A DNA stretch of 64,000 nt, taken from contig DATMBF010000028.1 in the NCBI GenBank assembly GCA_035559595.1, positions 124,001 through 188,000 of the forward strand, in the 5' to 3' direction. The stretch's first letter is position 1. Every line of letters starts with the position of its first letter. The notes beneath the pieces are model-generated. The model made no database searches, was not told the DNA's origin, and was given only the letters and a program-made list of their open reading frames with translations. The stretch comes from DATMBF01 sp035559595. GTDB lineage: Bacteria > Bacteroidota > Ignavibacteria > UBA10030. The position numbers and the translations under genes are program-made. Below are positions 25,330 through 32,716 of this stretch, piece by piece.

Positions 25330-27570
25330 TTAGAGGGATCCGTCAAGCGAAACGAAGAAGGTTCGCACGGGAGCAAGATTTCCTACCAGCTCAACGTAAT
25401 GGTAATTGAAAAGGTTTTTGACGTTCATGCCAAGCTGAAGAGGAAGGCCAAAACCAGCAAGGAGGTAAGAAAATCGAAGATCGGTTACGTGAATTGGAAC
25501 GCGAGCATCGGCGTGGGTAACGAAGGCGGACAGGTTCTCGTCGATTGTTTCGATCCGGCTGATGAACCGATAGTCGCACGAGGAGCGAAAGGCCTCCCAC
25601 TGCACGGACGCGGAAGCATAAAACATATGGCGCGGTCGGAACTTCAGAGGCGCCTCTTTTTGCAGATCTCGCGCCCAAATGTAGGTATACCCAACGTCGG
25701 TCGAAAGAAGACGGTCGAACCAATTGGCACCGATGCCGACCTCAGCCCCCTGAATTCTTGCTCTGACCACGTTATCGAACTGAACAAAGAAACCGGTGCT
25801 GTCCTGAGAGATCCCTGCCTCGATCAGATCCTTCAATTCAGTTTGAAAGAAGGACAAATCGAAGTGCATTTCGCCAAGCCGCTGTGATCCTCCAAGCTCG
25901 TAGGAAAGACTCCGTTCTGCGCGTAACTGAAGATTTGGCCTCACCGCTGCAACCGAAGTAGCTGTTTCTGTAAAGATCTCCGCAATCGACGGGTAACGAA
26001 ATCCGGCCCCGATCGAACCTCGAAGCGTCGCGGACTCAGACACGTCGTAAGTAAACCCAAACCTCGGCGTTGCCTCCGTTGCCGATTCGAGCATCGAAAC
26101 TTTATGCAGATCAAGCCGAACACCGGCGGTGACCTTGAGATCGTTCAGAATCGAAACCTCATCCTGCAGATAAAATGCTCCACCGACGCCCTCGGGGGAT
26201 CCCCCCCTCTGACCTGCCAGTTCGAAAAGGTTTGAGTTGACAAGGTCGTAGTTCGTTGACGCACCGAGGGTGAGGATATTTGCCGGAGAGATTTCGTACG
26301 TCGCCTGCACTTCTGCATGGAAAAGATGGGACGTCGACACATTGTTGACTCGCCCCGCGCTATCATCCCGCCAGAAGTTCCCAAAGTATTGGCCACGGAT
26401 CGTGTAGAAAAACTTGTCAGAAACGAATTCCTTGTAAAAGAGACTGAGATTTCCTCGCCTGCTCGTCACGTTTCCATTGCGCTGCTCATCATCCGGTCGT
26501 GTAGCTTCGCGAAGACTTTTCCACCAGAAGAAATTCCCGTGTGTACGATCAAGATAGTTGACCGAAATTCCGCCTGACTGGGTCGGAGAAAGATCATATT
26601 TCAATTTCGAATAGAAACCCCATCGATGATACGCGTCATTCTCCCGATAACTTTCATCGACTCCCCGATACACACTCGTTACATAGCTTAGTGGACCTGA
26701 CTTCCCCCCCAGCATGCCGATCACACCGGAATTGAATCGTGACTTGCTGCTCCACCTCCACTCGGGAAACTGCGGCTGATCGTACAGACCGGAAAAGAGT
26801 CGAAATCGAATCTCCTTCCCCTCGGGCGCCTCTTTGGTGATAATGTTGATCACGCCTCCAAGGGCAGACGACCCATAGAGCGCCGACCCTGCCCCCTTGA
26901 CAACTTCAATCCGGTCGATCTGGTGAACCGGAATTGTCTCCCAGCTTATCTCTCCCGTATCCCCAGTGAGGTAGGGAATTCCGTCAAGCAGAAGAAGGAC
27001 CCGGCTGCCGACGCCTCGACTGTATCCTGTTGATCCGCGAATGTTGACTTGATCCTGGAGCAGGTTGACACCGGGGACATACCGAAGCGCGTCATCGACA
27101 GTTATTGTGATTCGCTCAGCGAGCTGCTGCGCCGTTACGGTGGAGACACTCACTGGGACTTCGCGAAGGCTTTGCTCACGACGACTGGCAGTAATCACAA
27201 TCTGTTCAGTTGCGATAATCGTCGGCTTAAGCTTGATATCGAGCTGAACCTCTGCCGCAGCATCAACACGAATTCCCGAAATAGTTGCTTTCTCGTACCC
27301 TATCATCGAAACAACGACACTGTACACTCCAGGTGGAAGATTGGCGATTTTGAAGCCTCCCTCCTCATCTGTTGCCGTGCCTCGGAAAGTTCCCCTGACG
27401 ACGATATTCGCCCCCGAAAGCGGTTGGCCGCTCTCCAGATCAACAACACGCCCGCTGATAGTTCCAAAGGGAGACTGGCCGGCAACCGTTTGTGCGAGAA
27501 TCAGCACAAGAAGAAGCAAAGGAGCCATGTTTTTAAAATGGTTGGGGAGGTGGTTGACGAAAATTGACAT
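25330..27570 (-). CDS. TonB-dependent outer-membrane receptor with carboxypeptidase-regulatory-like N-domain
   Basis: 746 residues. A signal peptide (PLLLLVLILAQTVAGQ) precedes a CarboxypepD_reg-like beta domain (about 33-115, GTISGRVVDLESGQPLSGANIVV), a plug domain (about 125-240, ending GSALYGSSALGGVINIITKEAPEG) and a 22-strand barrel finishing with an aromatic-rich end. The plug resembles receptors for cobalamin or ferric siderophores, but ligand cannot be assigned. The ATG at 27570 lies inside the 3' end of the lipoprotein gene (38-base overlap); an ATG at 27528 would avoid the overlap and still give a signal peptide, but neither has a strong binding site. It is probably co-transcribed with the lipoprotein. 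Confidence 0.92.
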   Translation of the reverse strand: MSIFVNHLPNHFKNMAPLLLLVLILAQTVAGQSPFGTISGRVVDLESGQPLSGANIVVRGTFRGTATDEEGGFKIANLPPGVYSVVVSMIGYEKATISGIRVDAAAEVQLDIKLKPTIIATEQIVITASRREQSLREVPVSVSTVTAQQLAERITITVDDALRYVPGVNLLQDQVNIRGSTGYSRGVGSRVLLLLDGIPYLTGDTGEISWETIPVHQIDRIEVVKGAGSALYGSSALGGVINIITKEAPEGKEIRFRLFSGLYDQPQFPEWRWSSKSRFNSGVIGMLGGKSGPLSYVTSVYRGVDESYRENDAYHRWGFYSKLKYDLSPTQSGGISVNYLDRTHGNFFWWKSLREATRPDDEQRNGNVTSRRGNLSLFYKEFVSDKFFYTIRGQYFGNFWRDDSAGRVNNVSTSHLFHAEVQATYEISPANILTLGASTNYDLVNSNLFELAGQRGGSPEGVGGAFYLQDEVSILNDLKVTAGVRLDLHKVSMLESATEATPRFGFTYDVSESATLRGSIGAGFRYPSIAEIFTETATSVAAVRPNLQLRAERSLSYELGGSQRLGEMHFDLSFFQTELKDLIEAGISQDSTGFFVQFDNVVRARIQGAEVGIGANWFDRLLSTDVGYTYIWARDLQKEAPLKFRPRHMFYASASVQWEAFRSSCDYRFISRIETIDENLSAFVTHADARVPIHVTDLRFSYLLAGFGLPLQLGMNVKNLFNYHYVELVGNLAPVRTFFVSLDGSL

Positions 27571-28030
27571 GCAAGTTTATTCCGGGAACAAACTCGAATT
27601 CACGGAACTCGACTTCACCGGGTTGTGTGGTGTCGGAAGGATTCTGATACACACCAACGACACGAAAGCTTCGAACAGACAACACGTCGTTAAATTGCTG
27701 GATGACCCCAATGTATCGATACCGCCCTGCCGGCAGTGGAGCAAATTTGTATTCAACGGAATCGACACTGTATGGGAGACTTCGGTCAAAAGCAGGATAG
27801 AGGAAAATGCTCGGCGGAGAAGAAAAAAGACCTTGAATGATTTTTACAGAATCAAGCGGATACGGCTGTGATGCGAACAGCCAGAGGTTCTTAACACTAT
27901 CTCGTGGGGGCCAAGAACTGAAGGTGATGGTTCCGCCGAATCCCGCTTCAACATTTGGCGGAGGTTTCAGTCCGTCTTCACACGACGCAAGAGCGGCGAG
28001 CAGACCAATGAGAAGCAGATTTCGATTCAT
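27533..28030 (-). CDS. Small lipoprotein paired with a TonB receptor
   Basis: 165 residues from the ATG at 28030. The leader RNLLLIGLLAALASC ends in a lipobox (LASC), and the mature protein is a predicted beta-sandwich with a proline-rich end, containing FGGTITFSSWPPRDSVKNLWLFASQPYP and LPAGRYRYIGVIQQF. No named family recognised. An in-frame TTG at 28039 is excluded because it lies inside the promoter -7 element. The predicted transcription start coincides with the ATG, so the message may be leaderless. It overlaps the TonB receptor start, suggesting the two act together, for example as a surface-exposed ligand-capture partner. Confidence 0.75.
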   Translation of the reverse strand: MNRNLLLIGLLAALASCEDGLKPPPNVEAGFGGTITFSSWPPRDSVKNLWLFASQPYPLDSVKIIQGLFSSPPSIFLYPAFDRSLPYSVDSVEYKFAPLPAGRYRYIGVIQQFNDVLSVRSFRVVGVYQNPSDTTQPGEVEFREFEFVPGINLHVNFRQPPPQPF

Positions 28031-28036
28031 CTTCCG

Positions 28037-28067
28037 CAAAAGTAGCGAATTGAGTACCGAGAATCAA
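28037..28067 (-). promoter_or_regulatory. Bacteroidota-type promoter of the lipoprotein-TonB receptor pair
   Basis: Minus strand TTG (28067-28065), 20 bases, TACTTTTG (28044-28037), a perfect match to TAnnTTTG. The expected start, about five to seven bases on, falls at 28030-28032, on the ATG. Confidence 0.7.
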
Positions 28068-28113
28068 CTCGCGAACGGATGCGAAGAATACTCAGCATTG
28101 ATCAAAATTCAGG

Positions 28114-28144
28114 TTGGAATTCAGACCATCGTTCGCTATATTTG
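28114..28144 (+). promoter_or_regulatory. Bacteroidota-type promoter of the ubiE-mqnD arm
   Basis: TTG (28114-28116), 20 bases, TATATTTG (28137-28144), a perfect TAnnTTTG match. Predicted start about 28150, 18 bases before the ubiE ATG. The same octamer with the same spacing drives the opposite arm of the locus (37817-37847). Confidence 0.75.
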
Positions 28145-28167
28145 CTTCGCTGAATTCGAACGATCAC

Positions 28168-28959
28168 ATGCAGATCTCCGCTTCTCCAACGCACACAGCA
28201 CCCTTGCGTCAATCAATTGAAGCTTCCCCGGCGAAACACTCTCCCGCCACCCCTCGACGGAGGGTCTACAATCATGAATACGTCCGCTCCCTGTTTGATC
28301 GCATATCGGCCCGCTATGATCTTCTTAACCACCTCCTGAGCGCGGGTTTTGATATTCGGTGGAGAAAAATGGCAACCGCAATCCTGAAGAAGTTCCAGCC
28401 CAAGCGGATTCTTGATGTTGCCACGGGAACAGGAGACCTCGCCATCGAGCTTGCCTCGATTGAGCCAGAGGCTATCATCGGCCTTGACATCGCACCGCAG
28501 ATGTTGGAACGGGGAAGAGAAAAAGTGCGAGAAAAGAGACTTGAACAGCGGATTGCATTTGAAGAGGGCACAGCAGAGGAGATGCGATTCCCCACCGGAA
28601 CCTTCGATGCAGTAACTGTCGCTTTTGGCGTTCGGAATTTCTCCGATCTGTCGAGAGGATTGTCAGAAATGCACCGGGTACTCAAACGCGGCGGAGTGGT
28701 CCTCATTCTTGAGTTTTCAAAACCACAAAAACCAGTCATTAAGCAGCTCTACACCTTCTACTTCGAACGGATTCTCCCTGTAGTTGGTGGAACAATATCG
28801 GGGAGCCCAGATGCGTACCGTTACTTACCGGCCACAGTAAAGGAATTCCCTATGGGGGAAGAGTTTCTCTCACTCCTCCGCGCGGTGGGATTTTCATCAG
28901 TTCAACAATATCCATTGACGTTTGGTATTGCGACGATCTATGTTGGCATCAAACAGTAG
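28168..28959 (+). CDS. ubiE: Demethylmenaquinone methyltransferase
   Basis: 263 residues from the ATG at 28168, chosen because the upstream in-frame ATG at 28114 lies in the promoter. After a variable Ser/Pro-rich start the family sequence begins YVRSLFDRISARYDLLNHLLSAGFDIRWRK, followed by the SAM-binding motif ILDVATGTGDLAIELA, a second motif DAVTVAFGVRNFSDL and LILEFSKP. This class I methyltransferase performs the last step of menaquinone synthesis, C-methylation of demethylmenaquinone. It starts the plus-strand arm; its stop overlaps the beginning of mqnD by 20 bases. Equivalent names are menG and mqnG. Confidence 0.95.
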   Translation: MQISASPTHTAPLRQSIEASPAKHSPATPRRRVYNHEYVRSLFDRISARYDLLNHLLSAGFDIRWRKMATAILKKFQPKRILDVATGTGDLAIELASIEPEAIIGLDIAPQMLERGREKVREKRLEQRIAFEEGTAEEMRFPTGTFDAVTVAFGVRNFSDLSRGLSEMHRVLKRGGVVLILEFSKPQKPVIKQLYTFYFERILPVVGGTISGSPDAYRYLPATVKEFPMGEEFLSLLRAVGFSSVQQYPLTFGIATIYVGIKQ

Positions 28960-29818
28960 TCTTGCTCAGACTACAGAAAGAACCCCAGAACGAGTTATCC
29001 GTGTCGGTCACAGTCCCGATCCGGATGACGCTTTCATGTTTTACGGCCTCTCCAGCGGTAAGGTGAAAATAGCGGGGGTCAGGATTGAACACCTGCTTGA
29101 GGACATTCAGTCCCTCAACCTTCGCGCCATGAAAGGCGAGCTCGAAGTCACGGCAATCTCCGCTCACGCCTACGCGCACGTCTCAGACCGTTACTGGGTT
29201 ATGACCACCGGGGCAAGCATGGGTGAAGGATACGGTCCGGTGATCGTCTCAAAACGGTATAAGTCCTTAGAAGAGTTACGAGGAAAAACTGTCGCAACGC
29301 CAGGCAAGCTTACGACGGCAACTTTGCTCTTCAAGATTTTCACTGAAGGGATTGCAAACGTTGACATACCGTTCGATGAGATCATGCCAAGGGTTGCTCA
29401 AGGGGAGTTCGATGCGGGATTGATCATTCATGAGGGTCAGATTACGTATGCCGAGCAGGGATTTCACAAGATTCTTGATTTCGGCGAACTCTGGCAACAG
29501 CGATTCGCTGAGCTCCCCCTGCCGCTCGGACTTGACGTCGTGAGGAAAGACTTGGGGCATGAGCTCGCAACAAGGCTCTCTTATGCACTCAAAGAGAGTA
29601 TTCATTACGGTTACACCCATCAACGCGAGGCAATTCCCTACGCATTGCAGTACGGGAGGGGAATTCAGGGACATCTTGGAGAGCGGTTTGTGAAGATGTA
29701 CGTCAGTGAGCTCACTGTTGACATGGGGAAACGTGGAAAGCAGGCTCTTGAGCTTCTCTTGAAACTTGGGGCCGAGCGCGGATTGCTCCCTTCGGTACCT
29801 CCACTAACGCTGGTTTGA
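28940..29818 (+). CDS. mqnD: 1,4-dihydroxy-6-naphthoate synthase MqnD
   Basis: 292 residues from the ATG at 28940, inside the ubiE 3' end; neither start nor an earlier TTG has a clear binding site. The protein is a periplasmic-binding-protein-like fold of the MqnA/MqnD family with the MqnD hallmarks GHSPDPDDAFMFYGL (about 28-42), EVTAISAHAYAHV, GASMGEGYGPVIVS, VATPGKLTTATLLFKIF and GLIIHEGQITYAEQG. MqnD converts cyclic dehypoxanthine futalosine to 1,4-dihydroxy-6-naphthoate, the last dedicated step before prenylation. Its partner enzymes are on the opposite strand of the same locus. Confidence 0.95.
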   Translation: MLASNSSLAQTTERTPERVIRVGHSPDPDDAFMFYGLSSGKVKIAGVRIEHLLEDIQSLNLRAMKGELEVTAISAHAYAHVSDRYWVMTTGASMGEGYGPVIVSKRYKSLEELRGKTVATPGKLTTATLLFKIFTEGIANVDIPFDEIMPRVAQGEFDAGLIIHEGQITYAEQGFHKILDFGELWQQRFAELPLPLGLDVVRKDLGHELATRLSYALKESIHYGYTHQREAIPYALQYGRGIQGHLGERFVKMYVSELTVDMGKRGKQALELLLKLGAERGLLPSVPPLTLV

Positions 29819-29837
29819 GAATCGGAACAACACCACC

Positions 29838-30761
29838 ATGGTAGGTCTTTTCAAAATCTTTGATGCACACTTTCACTTCTATTCGAACTCCTTCTTCAGG
29901 TTTCTCGTCAAACAAAAACCGAACCGGCTCGATATCAATACAGAACTGAAAAACCTCGCCTCAAAAGGGCATATCGAAATCCCGGGCGAAGACCCAACAC
30001 AACTCGCGAAACGGTGGATCGACATCATCGATAAGTGGAAGATCGATCGCGTCGTGCTCATCGGCAGCATGCCGGGGGATGAGGATTCCGTTGTTCAAGC
30101 CGTTCGTACGCACCCGACCCGTTTTGCCGGATTTTTCGCCGTTGATCCCAATTCTAATGTCTTAATGGAGAATGCCGAGAAACGGCTCAAGCAGGACAAG
30201 CTCAAGGGGTTTTTTCTCTACCCTTCACTCTATCACATCAGCGTGAATGACGAATGGTTGTATCCGTTATACAATCTTGCTCAGGAGTGCAAAGCGGTGG
30301 TTTATGTTCATTTCGGAAAGCTCATCATGCGCCCCAGGGATTTCGCTGGCATTCCAACGGTTACGAATGAAGCGTTTGCCAACCCGACGGATTTAATCCC
30401 GGTAGCAAAGAAGTTTCCAGGAATCAAGTTCGTCATACCGAATTTTGGCGCAGGGAAGATGACTGAAACCCTTGAGGTAGGAAAGGAATGCCCGAACGTG
30501 TACGTCGATACTGCAGGGTCAAATTCCTGGATGGCAGACCATCGCGACAAGCCGGACTTGAAGCAGGTGTTTCAGAAGTTTATGCAGGTCTTCGGATCGA
30601 GCAGGATTCTTTTTGGATCAGACTCTGGAATGTTGCCGCGTGGCTACCGATGGGATATCCTCGACAATCAGCTTAAGCTGACACAAGAAATGCGAATACC
30701 CGTCCCTGATTTGAAAAAGATTTTCTATGAGAATATGGCGGGGCTTGTCGATTCGGCTTGA
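29838..30761 (+). CDS. Amidohydrolase_2-family TIM-barrel protein in the menaquinone locus
   Basis: 307 residues. Amidohydrolase-type ligands are visible: FDAHFHF near the start (His-x-His), VVYVHFGK (about 155), VIPNFGAGK and FGSDSGMLPRG (catalytic Asp, about 262). The overall pattern (RFAGFFAVDPN, KLKGFFLYPS) fits amidohydrolase family 2, which includes metal-dependent decarboxylases such as ACMSD and gamma-resorcylate decarboxylase, as well as hydrolases. It is the third gene of the ubiE-mqnD arm, 19 bases after mqnD, and its stop touches that of mqnC. It is not the MqnX aminofutalosine deaminase type I would expect (amidohydrolase family 1), so its role in the pathway is open. Confidence 0.75.
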   Translation: MVGLFKIFDAHFHFYSNSFFRFLVKQKPNRLDINTELKNLASKGHIEIPGEDPTQLAKRWIDIIDKWKIDRVVLIGSMPGDEDSVVQAVRTHPTRFAGFFAVDPNSNVLMENAEKRLKQDKLKGFFLYPSLYHISVNDEWLYPLYNLAQECKAVVYVHFGKLIMRPRDFAGIPTVTNEAFANPTDLIPVAKKFPGIKFVIPNFGAGKMTETLEVGKECPNVYVDTAGSNSWMADHRDKPDLKQVFQKFMQVFGSSRILFGSDSGMLPRGYRWDILDNQLKLTQEMRIPVPDLKKIFYENMAGLVDSA

Positions 30762-31856
30762 TTATGCAGCAGCGGGCTGCTCAAAGACGTTAAGAATCTC
30801 GTACAGCGTCGTCCGCTGAGCGGGAACAAAACCTGCCTCACGAATCAATTCCTTACACTCTTCGATGTTTGTTTTGTTCACGAAATTCGCAGCTGCGTGA
30901 ACGTTTTCTTCCAGTAGTGTCCCCCCGAAGTCATCTGCTCCAAAATGGAGCGCAATTTGCCCCGTCTTCTTCCCCTCCGAAAACCATGAGGCCTGAATAT
31001 GCTGGAAGTTGTCCAAATAGATTCGTGAGAAAGCGATCATCTGAAGGTAGCGTGTCGGTGTAGCGTAGTGCGGGATAATCTTCTCGAGCGGCGTGTTTCC
31101 GGGTTTAAACGACCACGGGATAAACGCGGTAAATCCCCCCGTCTCATCTTGCAACGTTCGGATTTGCTCAAGATGCTCAACAATGTCCTCGTCGGTCTCA
31201 ATGTGTCCGTACATCATCGTCGCTGTCGATTTATACCCGATCCGGTGAGCCTCGCGCATAACCTCCAGCCAATCAGCCGAGGTTCCCTTCTTACTGCTAA
31301 TCTTCTTCTTCACCCTATCAGACAGAATCTCCGCTCCCCCGCCGGGAATGGATCTCAGCCCCACATCCCACAAACGTTTCAATACTTCACGCACTGAAAG
31401 GTTGGCAACCTGAGCCATGCCGATAATCTCTGATGTCGAGAAGAAATGTGGATGGATGGAGGGAACTTCCTTGACAGTCCGTTCGACAAGCTCAACGTAG
31501 TACTCAAATGGAAGAGCCGGATTCACACCACCCTGCAGGAGCACAGTCGTGACACCCTTCTGGGCTGATTCTTTGAACTTCTGAATCATGTGATCAACCG
31601 AATAGGTATACTCCCCCTCTTCACCCGGGTGACGGTAAAACGCACAGAAGATACAGTCGATGTTGCAAATGTTGGTATAATTCGGGTTGGTATCGACGAC
31701 GAATGTCACCCAAGGCTTGGGATTCTTGCGAAATCGAATTTCGGCTGCAAGGTCACCAAGGTCAAGCAATTCCGCATTGCGCAGAACGAACACTCCTTCT
31801 TCAGGCGAAATACGCTTACCGGCGCGAACCTTCGAAACAATGGACTCCAACGTCAT
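30762..31856 (-). CDS. mqnC: Cyclic dehypoxanthine futalosine synthase MqnC (radical SAM)
   Basis: 364 residues. The radical SAM cluster motif C-x3-C-x2-C is CNIDCIFC (about residues 63-70), followed by family motifs TVLLQGGVNPALPFEYY, GLRSIPGGGAEIL, TATMMYGHIETDEDIVEHL and the C-terminal GADDFGGTLLEENVH. MqnC cyclises dehypoxanthine futalosine by radical chemistry. It is the last gene of the minus-strand arm, nine bases after the TIR-like gene, and its stop abuts the stop of the plus-strand amidohydrolase with no gap. It is clearly a paralogue of the N-terminal MqnE half encoded at 32717-34585. Confidence 0.96.
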   Translation of the reverse strand: MTLESIVSKVRAGKRISPEEGVFVLRNAELLDLGDLAAEIRFRKNPKPWVTFVVDTNPNYTNICNIDCIFCAFYRHPGEEGEYTYSVDHMIQKFKESAQKGVTTVLLQGGVNPALPFEYYVELVERTVKEVPSIHPHFFSTSEIIGMAQVANLSVREVLKRLWDVGLRSIPGGGAEILSDRVKKKISSKKGTSADWLEVMREAHRIGYKSTATMMYGHIETDEDIVEHLEQIRTLQDETGGFTAFIPWSFKPGNTPLEKIIPHYATPTRYLQMIAFSRIYLDNFQHIQASWFSEGKKTGQIALHFGADDFGGTLLEENVHAAANFVNKTNIEECKELIREAGFVPAQRTTLYEILNVFEQPAAA

Positions 31857-31865
31857 CGTTATCCT

Positions 31866-32702
31866 CTAAATGGAAACTTGGTAACCTGCGTTCTTGAGCT
31901 CTTTGATGAGCGAAAAGCTTGCTTCTTCAAGCTTCACGACAATCGGCTTGATGATGACGCCGGGAACACCCTTCGGGAAATCAACGTCGGTCATATGAAG
32001 GACGCAAACATGGTTCTTCCCCAGCTTGCCGACAAAGTGGCCAAGCTCGAACATCGCGTACGCCAGGTCTGCCGAGTTGAAAACAAAGAATGCAAACTTG
32101 ACATCGGCACGATCCTCGATTGCATCAAGGGCGAGCATCTTTCCCTTCTCGCGATTCAGTGCAACTTCTTCAAGGCCGATTTCTCTTAGAAAATCGGCAA
32201 GCTGCACGCGTATTGGGTCTCCCTCCTCGCCGATGACGTAAACGCGTTTCGCCATTCCGCTGGATGATGCAGCCGGTTTCGCCGCAGGAGGAGCCGGGGC
32301 GGCAGCAGCTTTCGGTGGGGGTTTCAAGACTCTCGCACCGCCAGAATCGGTGTTTGACACAGACGCGGGAGTTGCTGCCGGGGCGGCAGCCTGTACGGGA
32401 GCTTCAGCCGCAAGATCAGGTGATGCTTTGATCTTTTCGAAAAGCTCCTTCATCTGATTCAAGATCAATTGCGCGGATGCCTGGAAGAAGTATCCTCCGT
32501 TCGCATCCCCCAGAATCTTACTCTTGTGTGGAAAGCCGATGGGACCGACTTGTTCGAGGGTTTCCAGACACGCTTTCCTCCACTCCAGATACTTGTTCTG
32601 AAGCCTGGCATTATACCCAGAGAACTCAAACCCACCCAATGGAGCGAGTTGCGTACCTTGCGCTATGAGATCTTCAAACTTTTTCAGTAACGCTTCTGCC
32701 AT
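31866..32702 (-). CDS. TIR-like nucleotide-binding protein inside the menaquinone operon
   Basis: 278 residues in three parts: an N-terminal helical domain (1-92), an Ala/Pro-rich linker (about 95-148), and a C-terminal Rossmann-like domain (152-278) that resembles the predicted TIR-like nucleotide-binding family (PF10137/CAP12-type): KRVYVIGEEGDPIRVQLADFL, then MFELGHFVGKLGKNHVCVLH and PGVIIKPI. Glu219 in FELG matches the position of the catalytic Glu of TIR NADases; the usual HG near the first strand and Arg-Gln-Asn before the Glu are absent, so it is divergent. Such domains bind or cleave nucleotides and are usually found in defence genes. Here it sits between mqnEA (14-base gap) and mqnC (nine-base gap). 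It could act at the missing nucleoside-hydrolysis step or regulate the pathway; both are inference. Confidence 0.7.
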   Translation of the reverse strand: MAEALLKKFEDLIAQGTQLAPLGGFEFSGYNARLQNKYLEWRKACLETLEQVGPIGFPHKSKILGDANGGYFFQASAQLILNQMKELFEKIKASPDLAAEAPVQAAAPAATPASVSNTDSGGARVLKPPPKAAAAPAPPAAKPAASSSGMAKRVYVIGEEGDPIRVQLADFLREIGLEEVALNREKGKMLALDAIEDRADVKFAFFVFNSADLAYAMFELGHFVGKLGKNHVCVLHMTDVDFPKGVPGVIIKPIVVKLEEASFSLIKELKNAGYQVSI

Positions 32703-32716
32703 AACAACTCTGTTCC

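Noticed and set aside
31866..32702. TIR-like gene as part of a phage-defence island
   Set aside because: No defence or mobile genes surround it; it is embedded with tiny gaps among menaquinone genes.
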